In this document: positions 18,068-25,419 of the stretch, piece after piece
Layout: the number at the start of each line of letters is the position of its first letter
How positions within the stretch are numbered: the stretch's first letter is position 1
Assembly (NCBI GenBank): GCA_024400455.1
Contig: JAKSMU010000007.1
Span: 62,001-126,000 of the forward strand
Reading direction: 5' to 3'
Origin: Bacteroidales bacterium
GTDB taxonomy: Bacteria; Bacteroidota; Bacteroidia; Bacteroidales; F082
Length of the DNA stretch: 64,000 nt
Position numbers and translations under genes: made by a program
The notes under the pieces: generated by a model
Told to the model about the DNA's origin: nothing
The model's input: only the letters and a program-made list of their open reading frames with translations
Databases searched by the model: none

Positions 18068-18457
18068 ATGAAAATTGCTTTACCAACGAAAAATGATGGC
18101 ACAATAGACAGCCATTTTGGTCATTGTCAGTTCTATACGATTTGCACGATTGGTGCTGATGGTCAACCCGAAAAATTTGAAACCATGGATTCGCCCGTCG
18201 GCTGTGGCTGCAAGAGCAATATTGCGCCTACCTTACATAATTTAGGTGTTGAAGTCATGCTGGCTGGCAACATGGGCGAAGGTGCCGTGAATGTGTTGAG
18301 CCGCAATCAGATAAAAGTCATTCGTGGCTGCTCTGGAAAAGTGGAAGATGTTGTCAAGGCTTATCTAGATGGCACTCTTGATGACTCAGGCATCACTTGT
18401 CAAGAGCATGAATGTGGCGGCATCACTTTGCCAGAGAATATAGAGATCAAGTTATAA
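18068..18457 (+). CDS. NifX/NifB-type dinitrogenase iron-molybdenum cofactor family protein
   Basis: A 129-residue single-domain protein of the DiNase FeMo-co biosynthesis superfamily. Marks: MKIALPTKN start, IDSHFGHCQFYTI (the conserved HFGxxxxF region), GCGCKSNIAPTLHNLGVEVML, and GNMGEGAVNVLSRNQIKVIRG. Cys residues cluster in VGCGCKSN and near the C-terminus (CQEHECGG). Stand-alone members bind metal-sulfur clusters or donate them; nothing here suggests nitrogen fixation. It has its own promoter. Its 3' end overlaps by 6 bases the convergent repeat-protein gene. Confidence 0.85.
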   Translation: MKIALPTKNDGTIDSHFGHCQFYTICTIGADGQPEKFETMDSPVGCGCKSNIAPTLHNLGVEVMLAGNMGEGAVNVLSRNQIKVIRGCSGKVEDVVKAYLDGTLDDSGITCQEHECGGITLPENIEIKL

Positions 18458-18874
18458 AATGATGCTTGCAATAACCCACTTCTCTGGGATGCCTTCGAAA
18501 TAATAGACAGGTGCGCCCCAGCGGTCTTTGATTTTCAGCACATTGCCGTCCAAATAATAGAGCGGTTCTCCCCAACGGTCTTTCTGACGTATGGTGTTGC
18601 CGTCGAAATAAATCAACGGTGAACCCCAGCGGTCCTTTTGGCGCACGGTGTTGCCGTCGAAATAGTAAAGTTGTGCGCCCCAACGGTCCTTCTGACGTAC
18701 GGTTTGTCCGTCAAGGTAAAAGAGTTTGGCACCCCAGCGGTCTTTTTGCTGTATGGTCTGTCCGTCGACATAAAACAATTCTTTCCCCCAACGGTCTTTC
18801 TGACGTATGGTCTGTGCTGAAATTTCACTTGCTGCCATAATGAATAATAGAAATAGAACAAGAATACGTTTCAT
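18452..18874 (-). CDS. Secreted protein built of six 18-residue KDRWG repeats
   Basis: A 140-residue protein with a signal peptide (MKRILVLFLLFIMAASEISAQ) followed by six tandem 18-residue units of pattern xIRQKDRWGxPLYYxDGN. The DNA period is 54 bases, with many silent differences between units, so the repeat is kept by selection on the protein and is not a recent expansion. The unit recalls WG-type or YD-like beta repeats and probably stacks as a small beta solenoid or propeller. I do not recognise a named family with certainty. The last unit is degenerate (LKIKDRWGAPVYYFEGIPEK). The function is unknown. Confidence 0.75.
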   Translation of the reverse strand: MKRILVLFLLFIMAASEISAQTIRQKDRWGKELFYVDGQTIQQKDRWGAKLFYLDGQTVRQKDRWGAQLYYFDGNTVRQKDRWGSPLIYFDGNTIRQKDRWGEPLYYLDGNVLKIKDRWGAPVYYFEGIPEKWVIASIIL

Positions 18875-18909
18875 TGGTTTGATATTTTCGGCGAAAATAT
18901 AAAATTTCC

Positions 18910-18917
18910 TAATTTTG
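18910..18917 (+). promoter_or_regulatory. -7 box for the TatD-like gene, near-leaderless
   Basis: TAATTTTG ends only 7 bases before the ATG at 18925. A transcript starting at the usual distance would have a leader of a few bases at most. Confidence 0.55.
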
Positions 18918-18924
18918 GGGCGTT

Positions 18925-19605
18925 ATGGAGAATGCTTTTTTAAATATTCACACGCACAATTTCCGAACAGTCAGCGAAATATCCGTTTTCAATCTTGATC
19001 TGGAATCGGCTTGCCCAAACGAAGGCTTGTTCAGTTACGGCATTCATCCTTGGGATTTGGATGATGAGCGTTTTGATTCGGCTAATGCCTTGAGGCTTTT
19101 GGAGGAGAGATTGCAAGAGTCCAAGGTTGTTGCATTGGGCGAAGCTGGATTGGATAGGCTCCATAAAACCAGTCTCGAAAGGCAGCTGGAGGTTTTTGAA
19201 AGTCAAATCGTTTTGTCGGAACGTTTCTCAAAACCGCTCATCATTCATAATGTGAAATGCAACAACGAAATGATAGCCTTGCGCAAAAAATACAAACCCG
19301 AACAGGCTTGGATTTTGCATGGGTTTAACGGTACAGAACAAGATGTCAGTCAGTTAACCGAAAATGGTTTTTGTTTTTCGGTAGGGGAGGCTTTGTTACA
19401 TCCCGACAGGAAAATCTGCAAATCAATAGTGAATATTCCAATTGACAGGCTGTTTTTTGAAACCGATATGGCTGATATTGATGTGGTTGATATTTATCAG
19501 GCTGCGGCTTCACTTTTGGAAATTCCGATAAATGCGTTGCGCGAAAAAATCTTTGCTAATTTTGCGCATTATTTCAATTACGAAAATGGAAAACTGGCAA
19601 GATAG
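18925..19605 (+). CDS. TatD family metal-dependent hydrolase
   Basis: A 226-residue TIM-barrel hydrolase of the TatD group (Mg-dependent DNases and related enzymes). Metal-site residues can be traced: NIHTHNF near residue 8, ALGEAGLD near residue 70, PLIIHNVK, ILHGFNG, and FETDMAD. It is shorter than classical TatD (about 260) and its first motif is HTH as expected. The substrate is uncertain, either 3'-exonuclease or another phosphoester. It overlaps tcdA by 20 bases, so the two are coupled. Confidence 0.85.
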   Translation: MENAFLNIHTHNFRTVSEISVFNLDLESACPNEGLFSYGIHPWDLDDERFDSANALRLLEERLQESKVVALGEAGLDRLHKTSLERQLEVFESQIVLSERFSKPLIIHNVKCNNEMIALRKKYKPEQAWILHGFNGTEQDVSQLTENGFCFSVGEALLHPDRKICKSIVNIPIDRLFFETDMADIDVVDIYQAAASLLEIPINALREKIFANFAHYFNYENGKLAR

Positions 19606-20305
19606 GACGCAATTGCTCATCGGTGAGCAAGGCATAGAAAGGCTGAAAAACAGTCATGTACTTGTGGTTGGATTAGGTGGCGTAGGAGCCTACGCTGCTG
19701 AACAATTGGCGCGTGCCGGCATCGGAAAAATGACCATTGTCGATGGTGATACGGTGAGTGTCACCAATCGAAACAGACAACTTTTGGCACTCCAAAGCAC
19801 TTTTGGCCGCCCGAAAGCTGAGGTGATGGCCGAGCGCATCCGCGATATCAATCCGGAGGTAGAATTAGAGGTCATCAATCAATATATGAAGGACGAGGCC
19901 ATCATTGAACTGGTTTCCAAACCTTACGATTTCATTGTTGATGCCATCGACACCGTGGCGCCTAAGGTCTTTTTACTGTACTACGCCAAGCAAAACAACC
20001 AGCGCATTGTGAGTTGCATGGGTGCAGGTGGAAAATACCATCCCGAAAAAATCCAAATTGCTGATATTTCGCAATCGAACCATTGCCGCCTGGCATTTTA
20101 TATCCGCAAACGGTTGCATCGCCTTGGCATTCAGGATGGTATAACCGTGGTTTTTTCTCCCGAACCCGTTGACGATTCGGCCATTCTGAAAAATGTGGAA
20201 GGCGAGCAGAACAAGGTCTCCAACGTCGGTACGATTTCGTTTATGCCGGCGGCATTTGGCATTTTCTGTGCTTCCGTTGTGATTAACGGATTGCTTGAAA
20301 AATAG
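19586..20305 (+). CDS. tcdA: tRNA threonylcarbamoyladenosine dehydratase
   Basis: A 239-residue E1-like (ThiF/HesA) enzyme that uses ATP to cyclise t6A to ct6A in tRNAs reading ANN codons. The nucleotide-binding loop is VVGLGGVGAYAAEQLARAG, followed by IVDGDTVSVTNRNRQLLAL, the Arg/Lys motif FGRPKAEVMAERI, and DAIDTVAPKVFLL. The zinc Cys pairs of ubiquitin-E1-like relatives are absent, as in TcdA. The ATG at 19586 lies inside the tatD-like gene; a longer upstream frame has no good start. It ends in TAG. Confidence 0.9.
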   Translation: MENWQDRTQLLIGEQGIERLKNSHVLVVGLGGVGAYAAEQLARAGIGKMTIVDGDTVSVTNRNRQLLALQSTFGRPKAEVMAERIRDINPEVELEVINQYMKDEAIIELVSKPYDFIVDAIDTVAPKVFLLYYAKQNNQRIVSCMGAGGKYHPEKIQIADISQSNHCRLAFYIRKRLHRLGIQDGITVVFSPEPVDDSAILKNVEGEQNKVSNVGTISFMPAAFGIFCASVVINGLLEK

Positions 20306-20329
20306 TTTTTCTGAACTTTTTTCTAAAAA

Positions 20330-20356
20330 AAGACAAAATGGTTTTGGTTTTGTCTT
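20330..20356 (+). terminator. Possible terminator after tcdA
   Basis: AAGACAAAA (20330-20338) and TTTTGTCTT (20348-20356) form a 9-bp stem with a 9-base loop. No clean T-run follows, so the call is tentative. Confidence 0.35.
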
Positions 20357-20399
20357 GAATTGGATTATTTTGTATCTTATTGTTTTACAATTATAAAAA

Positions 20400-20449
20400 C
20401 GACAGCAAACGACAACAAACGATTACAGTCGACTACAAACGTTTGTCAA
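20400..20449. repeat. Five helically phased 10-bp repeats upstream of ssb
   Basis: Units of exactly 10 bases run in series: CGACAGCAAA, CGACAACAAA, CGATTACAGT, CGACTACAAA, CGTTTGTCAA. The last two meet to form the perfect palindrome ACAAACGTTTGT at 20435-20446. Being one helical turn apart, they could bind a protein along one face of the DNA upstream of the ssb pair. Confidence 0.6.
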
Positions 20450-20473
20450 CGCTTTTCTTCTTGACAAGTGTTG

Positions 20474-20481
20474 TTACTTTG
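20474..20481 (+). promoter_or_regulatory. Possible -7 box for the ssb pair
   Basis: TTACTTTG resembles TAnnTTTG with one mismatch, 66 bases before the first ssb ATG. A consensus -33 element is not seen at the expected distance. Confidence 0.35.
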
Positions 20482-20547
20482 CATCGTCAAACCGAAAGGA
20501 ATGGCAAAACGAAAATACAAATACTAACTAATTAAACACACACAACT

Positions 20548-20901
20548 ATGAGTACAATGAGAAATTCGGTCATGCTGATTGGCCGCCCGGGAACAGAACC
20601 TGAAACGAAGACTTTTGACAACAATCACATCATTTCGCGTTTTAGACTTGCTGTAAATGATTCGCACACGAATGCAAACCACGAACGTGTGAACACAACA
20701 CAATGGTTTACCGTTGTAGCGTGGGATAAGACCGCTGAGCGTATTGCACAGGTGGTGAAGAAAGGCAAGCGTATTGCAGTAGATGGCGCCTTGCACAATA
20801 ATGAATGGACTGACCAAAATGGCGTTCGTCACAGTGGAACGGAAATTCATGTGAATAACTTTGTCTTGCTGGATTGGGGGAAGGAATTGATCGCAGAATA
20901 A
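20548..20901 (+). CDS. ssb: Short single-stranded DNA-binding protein, paralog 1
   Basis: A 117-residue OB-fold SSB (NSVMLIGRPGTEPETKTF, ISRFRLAVND, TQWFTVVAWDKTAERIAQVVKKGKRIAVDGAL, TDQNGVRHSGTEIHVNNFVLL). It stops right after the OB fold and lacks both the disordered linker and the acidic tip (DDDLPF-like) that recruits repair proteins in canonical SSB. It therefore probably acts in a more limited role. A second paralog begins 31 bases downstream with an almost identical first 50 bases. Confidence 0.9.
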   Translation: MSTMRNSVMLIGRPGTEPETKTFDNNHIISRFRLAVNDSHTNANHERVNTTQWFTVVAWDKTAERIAQVVKKGKRIAVDGALHNNEWTDQNGVRHSGTEIHVNNFVLLDWGKELIAE

Positions 20902-20932
20902 CACTATTGTTTAATTTTTAATACATAAAACT

Positions 20933-21280
20933 ATGAGTACAATGAGAAATTCGGTCATGTTGATTGGCCGCCCAGGTGCAGAACCTGAAATGAAGACCTT
21001 GAACAACAACCAGAAAATTGCACGTTTCAGCATGGCTGTCAACGAGCCTTACACGAATGCCAACAACGAGCGCGTTGATAACACCTATTGGTTCAATGTG
21101 GTGGCGTGGAGTTCTTTGGCCGACCGCGTGATGAAAGCCGTAAAGAAAGGAAAACTTGTCGCCATTGAAGGTTCGCTGCGCAACAACGACTGGACCGACA
21201 AGGAAGGCAAGCGCCGCACTTCAACTGAAATCCGTCTCACCGACCTTTATCCGCTCGAGTTCGACAAGAAGGAAGATTGA
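20933..21280 (+). CDS. ssb: Short single-stranded DNA-binding protein, paralog 2
   Basis: A 115-residue OB-fold SSB, the tandem partner of the previous gene. Both start MSTMRNSVMLIGRPG and share TYWFNVVAW-type core motifs, but diverge beyond residue ~20. The C-terminus (YPLEFDKKED) is short and acidic but has no Pro-Phe tip. The nearly identical 5' ends beside divergent remainders point to duplication with local conversion at the start. A folded palindromic element begins 32 bases after its stop. Confidence 0.9.
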   Translation: MSTMRNSVMLIGRPGAEPEMKTLNNNQKIARFSMAVNEPYTNANNERVDNTYWFNVVAWSSLADRVMKAVKKGKLVAIEGSLRNNDWTDKEGKRRTSTEIRLTDLYPLEFDKKED

Positions 21281-21311
21281 CGGTTGACCATGACAAAAAA
21301 CACTGAAAACA

Positions 21312-21434
21312 CTTTGCCAATGATCATCTCGCTAAGGCGAGATTGTCATGGAATCAAGCCCCGAAATGCTCAAGCGCACTTGGCATTTCGGGACTTGAAC
21401 CATGGCAACCCTACGTGTTTGACCATTGGCAAAG
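21312..21434. repeat. Folded palindromic element A (upstream of the GxxExxY gene)
   Basis: A 123-base segment with nested inverted repeats. Outer stem CTTTGCCAATG (21312-21322) pairs perfectly with 21424-21434. Inside, arm 1 is ATCTCGC (21326-21332) with GCGAGAT (21337-21343). Arm 2 is a long stem (21347-21369 with 21383-21404) whose tip is CAAG-CGCA-CTTG. There is no convincing protein in it. It ends 39 bases before the GxxExxY start codon and parallels element B downstream. Confidence 0.75.
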
Positions 21435-21473
21435 AAAAAACATTAAAAACAAACTCTCTTAAAAACTCAAAAT

Positions 21474-21917
21474 ATGACTTATTCCATTAAAAAACTAAAA
21501 GAAGTGAATCCACAACTAATGGAAGAACTTAGAGTTTATACATACAAAGTGGTTGGTTGTTGTCAATTGGTACACAAAGAATTGGGTGCGTTTTTAAATG
21601 AATACATTTATCAAGATGCTTTGAAAATCATATTTGATGAACACCAAATCCCAAACAACAAGGAATACTATTTCGGCATAATGTTCCATAATCAATTGAT
21701 TAGACATAAGCATTATGTTGATTTCCGCTGTTTCGATGATGTATTTGTTGAATGTAAAGCGGTCGAGCATCTATGTTCCGAACATCGGCAGCAGTTGTGG
21801 AATTATATGCGTCTGAACAAAACACGTATTGGCATTCTTTATAATTTTGCACCAGTCATGGACGAATGTGAACGTTACTATTACGACGAGAAAAACAACA
21901 TAATTTATGCTTTTTGA
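21474..21917 (+). CDS. GxxExxY family (PD-(D/E)XK nuclease-like) protein
   Basis: A 147-residue protein of the GxxExxY group. The name-giving motif appears as GAFLNEYIYQDAL near residue 37, and the nuclease-like core follows: VDFRCFDDVFVECKAVEHL supplies the Asp and the E-x-K pair of a PD-(D/E)XK fold, then QLWNYMRLNKTRIGILYNF. The biochemical function of the family is not established. Unlike its housekeeping neighbours, the gene sits between two large palindromic elements of similar architecture (21312-21434 and 22008-22136), which suggests a mobile or self-contained cassette (inference). No promoter box is obvious. Confidence 0.85.
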   Translation: MTYSIKKLKEVNPQLMEELRVYTYKVVGCCQLVHKELGAFLNEYIYQDALKIIFDEHQIPNNKEYYFGIMFHNQLIRHKHYVDFRCFDDVFVECKAVEHLCSEHRQQLWNYMRLNKTRIGILYNFAPVMDECERYYYDEKNNIIYAF

Positions 21918-22007
21918 TTATAACAAAACAATGAAAAAAGGGTTTTGTGTTGAAAATTTTAAAAATCCAACATCTAATTTGTCTGATAGGTTTGTTTTTC
22001 ATGTTTT

Positions 22008-22136
22008 TACTTTGATGGCAGTCATGCCTGTTAAGGCTGGTGCGGAAATGAAGCGTCCAACCGCCAAGCTTGCTTGAGTGGTTGAACGCTTCGTTTTCAC
22101 ACCAGATTTGCCAAAGCAAATCGACTGCCATCAAAG
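22008..22136. repeat. Folded palindromic element B (downstream of the GxxExxY gene)
   Basis: A 129-base segment. The outer stem ACTTTGATGGCAGTC (22008-22022) pairs perfectly over 15 bp with 22122-22136. It encloses arm 1 (GCCT-GTTA-AGGC, 22025-22036), a 26-bp arm 2 (22036-22061 with 22079-22104, mismatched only at four transition positions) tipped by CAAGC-TT-GCTTG, and arm 3 (ATTTGC-CAAA-GCAAAT, 22105-22120). It shares with element A the outer CTTTG/CAAAG ends, one short arm followed by one long arm, and a CAAG/CTTG tip. Confidence 0.8.
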
Positions 22137-22162
22137 TGTTATTAATGTTTTTGTCAAAAAAA

Positions 22163-22903
22163 TCATCCTGAAACCATGAACACGCGCGGGTCTTTCCATT
22201 TCGAGTGACGAATCATCTCGTTGGTGAAATGGGTGCGGCTGCCGGCTTGGTCAAGTAATTCCTTTGCTTTGTCGAATTGCCGTAGTTCGCGGTATATCTC
22301 AGGCATTTCAAGGTCGATTTGCTCCTCGGGATGTTTCTCTAACAATGCTTGAAGCCGTTGTAGGTTATCAGTGAAGTCTTTCTGGTTTTTCAAAAAAAGC
22401 TTTTCGCCTTCAATGATAAGGCTGCGATTGCAATGCCAGACACCGAAACTCATGAAACCGTTCAGAAAATATTTCAGGCGGATGTGCTGGTGATTGCGGT
22501 GTAAGTCGTTGTATGCCCACCACAATAGTCGGCGTAAATAGATTTCTTTGGATGGCTCGTAATGGCTTTTTTGTAGAAAGGTTTTATAATGGTTTATTAA
22601 AGCCATTTTTCCTTTGTTATCCGAAAATGAAATGCCATAAAAGCGCCAGGTGTTCCACGAATAAATGTATGATTCAGGCTTTTGCAAGGTGATAATGGGT
22701 TCGGCCGGATTTTCAATCCAAAAAGCGTGGGCGCACGATGGGCACATCACCAGTTTCTGACGGGTGGTGATGTAATTGTCGTACAATATCTTACCATCAG
22801 AATACAGAATGGCTTCGTTGACCAGCTCCGACTTCAGGTTGCGGCCCTCAAGCCAAGCCTGACAGTTGGGACATTGAAAATAATATGGGTCGAATTTTAA
22901 CAT
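22163..22903 (-). CDS. Hypothetical zinc-ribbon plus helical-repeat protein
   Basis: A 246-residue soluble protein. Two Cys pairs, CPNC near residue 11 and CPSC near residue 54, form a probable zinc ribbon. The rest is helical, with a Trp/Tyr-rich segment (YIYSWNTWRFYGISF) and a C-terminal part (PEEQIDLEMPEIYRELRQFDKAKELLDQA) that looks like a TPR hairpin. I do not recognise a named family beyond a loose likeness to DUF2225-type zinc/TPR proteins. It is a separate unit, 51 bases downstream of the RNase H gene on the same strand. Confidence 0.6.
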   Translation of the reverse strand: MLKFDPYYFQCPNCQAWLEGRNLKSELVNEAILYSDGKILYDNYITTRQKLVMCPSCAHAFWIENPAEPIITLQKPESYIYSWNTWRFYGISFSDNKGKMALINHYKTFLQKSHYEPSKEIYLRRLLWWAYNDLHRNHQHIRLKYFLNGFMSFGVWHCNRSLIIEGEKLFLKNQKDFTDNLQRLQALLEKHPEEQIDLEMPEIYRELRQFDKAKELLDQAGSRTHFTNEMIRHSKWKDPRVFMVSG

Positions 22904-22954
22904 TTTGCCTTTTGAATTGCGCGGTAAAAGTAGGATTATTTTTAAAGCAACGAA

Positions 22955-23590
22955 TCATTTTCTGCCAAAATCGGCGGGAATTTCTCCCCAAACCTCAGTC
23001 CGCCATTTGATGATTGGAACATCTATCGTATTGTTAACCAACCAGTTTTCTGCTCGTTGGATGAGCTCAAAAAGATATGCGTTTTTGTCGTTTGGCGACA
23101 GTTTGGTCTTGCATTTTTTCTGCCTGATCCATAATTGTGCATTGACAGAATCGCTATAAATGGGAAAGCGCATGCCGTGTTGTTTCTGATAGGCCAAGGC
23201 GTGAACGATAGCCAAAAACTCGCCAATATTGTTGGTGCCGTTTTCAAATACCGGACTTTTAAAGATTTCTGTACCCGTTTCAACAAAAACACCACGGTAC
23301 TCCATTTTTCCTGGGTTGCCCGAGCAGGCTGCATCGACGGCAATGGCTTGCCCGATAGGTTTCTCGTCACATCTTTTCACTTGGGCCATTTTTTCTGCCT
23401 TTTCTATTGGCATACTGTTTTTGAAGGCTTCATATCCCATTTTGAATGCAGCTTCCGCACTTCCCAAATCGGGGAAACCTTTGTACAAAGCACCTTTGCA
23501 GCCAACGATTTCCTTCTTGCAGACATCCCAATCGTCATAAACCCCGGGATTCCTGCCTTTCCAAACGACATAGTATTTATTCTTCGCCAT
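22955..23590 (-). CDS. rnhA: Ribonuclease H with N-terminal viroplasmin domain
   Basis: A 211-residue protein. The N-terminal ~50 residues (KYYVVWKGRNPGVYDDWDVCKKEIVGCKGALYKGF) are a caulimovirus viroplasmin/RNase H1 N-terminal hybrid-binding domain. The C-terminal RNase HI domain has the four acidic positions: VDAACSGNPG, NNIGEFLAI, YSDSVNAQLW, and the closing WGEIPADFGRK. It degrades RNA in RNA-DNA hybrids. A -7 box ends 4 bases before the ATG, so the transcript is probably leaderless. Confidence 0.92.
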   Translation of the reverse strand: MAKNKYYVVWKGRNPGVYDDWDVCKKEIVGCKGALYKGFPDLGSAEAAFKMGYEAFKNSMPIEKAEKMAQVKRCDEKPIGQAIAVDAACSGNPGKMEYRGVFVETGTEIFKSPVFENGTNNIGEFLAIVHALAYQKQHGMRFPIYSDSVNAQLWIRQKKCKTKLSPNDKNAYLFELIQRAENWLVNNTIDVPIIKWRTEVWGEIPADFGRK

Positions 23591-23594
23591 GACG

Positions 23595-23602
23595 CAAAAA
23601 TA
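23595..23602 (-). promoter_or_regulatory. -7 box for the RNase H gene, near-leaderless
   Basis: On the minus strand this reads TATTTTTG, 4 bases before the ATG at 23590. Confidence 0.5.
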
Positions 23603-23645
23603 CGCTTTTTATAGTAAGGTGTCGTTGAGTGAATCGAAAATTTCC

Positions 23646-23653
23646 TACTTTTG
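23646..23653 (+). promoter_or_regulatory. -7 box for the M49-like lipoprotein gene
   Basis: TACTTTTG lies 58 bases before the ATG at 23712. Confidence 0.55.
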
Positions 23654-23711
23654 CCTTTTACTTTCGCACCTGATTGACAACAACAAATGTTTAACTCAAA
23701 ATATTAGAACG

Positions 23712-25361
23712 ATGAAATTCAGAAATCTTACCTACCTTGCTGTCGTGGCTTTGATGGCTACGGCTTGCGGCAACCAGCCGGCACCGGAAACCACTGAGCC
23801 GACGCCTGCTCCTACGAAACTCTCTGATAAGTATGCGCAAGTCACCATGACTTCCGACATTAGTCACCTGAGCGACAATGAAAAACAGATGCTTCCGCTG
23901 CTTTTTGAAGCTGCCGACATCATGGACGAAATCTTTTGGATGGAAAATTGGGGCGACAAAAACGCCTTGATGGAACAAATCAGCGACCCTGACATAAAAC
24001 TTTATGCTGAAATCAATTACGGCCCTTGGGACGGCCTCAATAACGAAGCCTCATTCGTTGAAGGCATTGGCGAAAAACCTGCCGGCGCACAATTTTATCC
24101 ACAAGACATGACCATGGAAGAATGGGAAACCTTCGACGACCCGAACAAGACTAGCCAGTACACCATGATTGTCCGCGATGAAACCAAAAATCTGAAATGC
24201 GTTTGGTATCACGAATTCTTTGCTGAAAAAATCGAAAGAGCAGCCCAGTTGCTCGAACAGGCTTCGGAACTTGCCGGCGACCCTGAATTTGCTCAGTACC
24301 TGAAACTTCGCGCCACGGCTCTCCGCACCGATGACTATTTGGAAAGCGACATGCAGTGGATGACCGTCCGCAACAACAATATCGATATGGTTGTCGGCCC
24401 AATTGAAAACTATACCGATGCTCTCTTTGGCACCAAGGCTGCTCACGAAGCCTTCATCCTCATCAAGGATCAGGATTGGACGCAGCAGTTGGCCCGTTAT
24501 GTGGCTTTCTTGCCTGAATTGCAGCGTAATCTCCCTGTGCCTGAGGAATATAAGAAAGAAACTCCAGGCGCTGATGCCGACCTCGCCGTTTACGATGCTG
24601 TTTATTATGCAGGCGACTGCAATGCCAACAGCAAGACCATTGCCATCAACTTGCCTAACGACGAGCGCGTTCAATTGGAAAAAGGCACACGTAAACTTCA
24701 GTTAAAAAATGCCATGAAGGCTAAATTTGATGCCATTCTGGTCCCGATTGCTGAGCAGCTGATGACGCCCGAATCAATGAAAAACATCAAATTCGACGCT
24801 TTCTTTGCCAATGTGATGTTCCACGAAACTGCTCACGGCATGGGCATCAAGAACACTTTGGACGGCAAAGGTACTGTGCGTGCTGCTCTGAAGGAGCAGT
24901 ATTCAGCCATCGAGGAAGCCAAGGCTGATGTTCTCGGTCTTTATCTCATCACCAAACTTTCAGAAATGGGCGAATACACCAACACGGAATTGGAAGACAA
25001 CTACGCCACCTTCATGGCTGGCATCTTCCGTTCAGTCCGTTTCGGTGCTTCAAGCGCACACGGCAAGGCCAACATGCTTACTTTCAACTATTTCCAGAGA
25101 GAAGGTGCTTTCACTCGCAATGAAAATGGTCAATATGCCATCAATTTTGATGCTATGAAACTTGCCGTTGAAAAACTGGCTGGCGACATCCTCGTTCATC
25201 AAGGCAATGGCGATTACGAAGGCGTAAAGAGTTGGATTGATGAAGACAGTGTCATCAAAGGCGAACTGCAAGGCGACCTCGACCGCGTCAACGAAGCTGG
25301 CGTTCCTGTTGACATTTACTACAACATGGGACCACAGGTTTTGCTGGGTCAAGGCGAATGA
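23712..25361 (+). CDS. M49-like zinc metallopeptidase lipoprotein
   Basis: A 549-residue lipoprotein: signal with lipobox (VVALMATACGNQP) and a Pro/Thr linker. The body resembles the dipeptidyl-peptidase III (M49) fold, with a central helix FANVMFHETAHGMG near residue 370 and, about 40 residues on, IEEAKADVLGLYL, matching the E-E-x-x-A-(E/D) second zinc motif. Classical M49 has a six-residue HEXXGH; here it is the five-residue HEXXH form. The ATG at 23712 is chosen over an upstream in-frame start that would include the promoter. Expected role: periplasmic or surface peptidase. It ends at a strong bidirectional terminator. Confidence 0.75.
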   Translation: MKFRNLTYLAVVALMATACGNQPAPETTEPTPAPTKLSDKYAQVTMTSDISHLSDNEKQMLPLLFEAADIMDEIFWMENWGDKNALMEQISDPDIKLYAEINYGPWDGLNNEASFVEGIGEKPAGAQFYPQDMTMEEWETFDDPNKTSQYTMIVRDETKNLKCVWYHEFFAEKIERAAQLLEQASELAGDPEFAQYLKLRATALRTDDYLESDMQWMTVRNNNIDMVVGPIENYTDALFGTKAAHEAFILIKDQDWTQQLARYVAFLPELQRNLPVPEEYKKETPGADADLAVYDAVYYAGDCNANSKTIAINLPNDERVQLEKGTRKLQLKNAMKAKFDAILVPIAEQLMTPESMKNIKFDAFFANVMFHETAHGMGIKNTLDGKGTVRAALKEQYSAIEEAKADVLGLYLITKLSEMGEYTNTELEDNYATFMAGIFRSVRFGASSAHGKANMLTFNYFQREGAFTRNENGQYAINFDAMKLAVEKLAGDILVHQGNGDYEGVKSWIDEDSVIKGELQGDLDRVNEAGVPVDIYYNMGPQVLLGQGE

Positions 25362-25380
25362 TAATCAACGACATGCAAAC

Positions 25381-25416
25381 AAAAAAATCAGCCGACAATC
25401 GTCGGCTGATTTTTTT
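25381..25416. terminator. Bidirectional terminator between the M49-like gene and tRNA-Pro
   Basis: A perfect 16-bp stem with core ATCAGCCGAC, A-run and T-run at the two ends and a 4-base AATC loop. It lies between convergent units and can serve both. Confidence 0.9.
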
Positions 25417-25419
25417 GTG

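Noticed and set aside
18452..18874. 54-base periodic sequence as a possible CRISPR array
   Set aside because: There are no unique spacers; the whole period is coding, with a signal peptide and silent variation between units.
21284..21490. 68-codon open frame between ssb and the GxxExxY gene
   Set aside because: It runs through the folded element A, its codons follow the inverted repeats, and the product resembles nothing.
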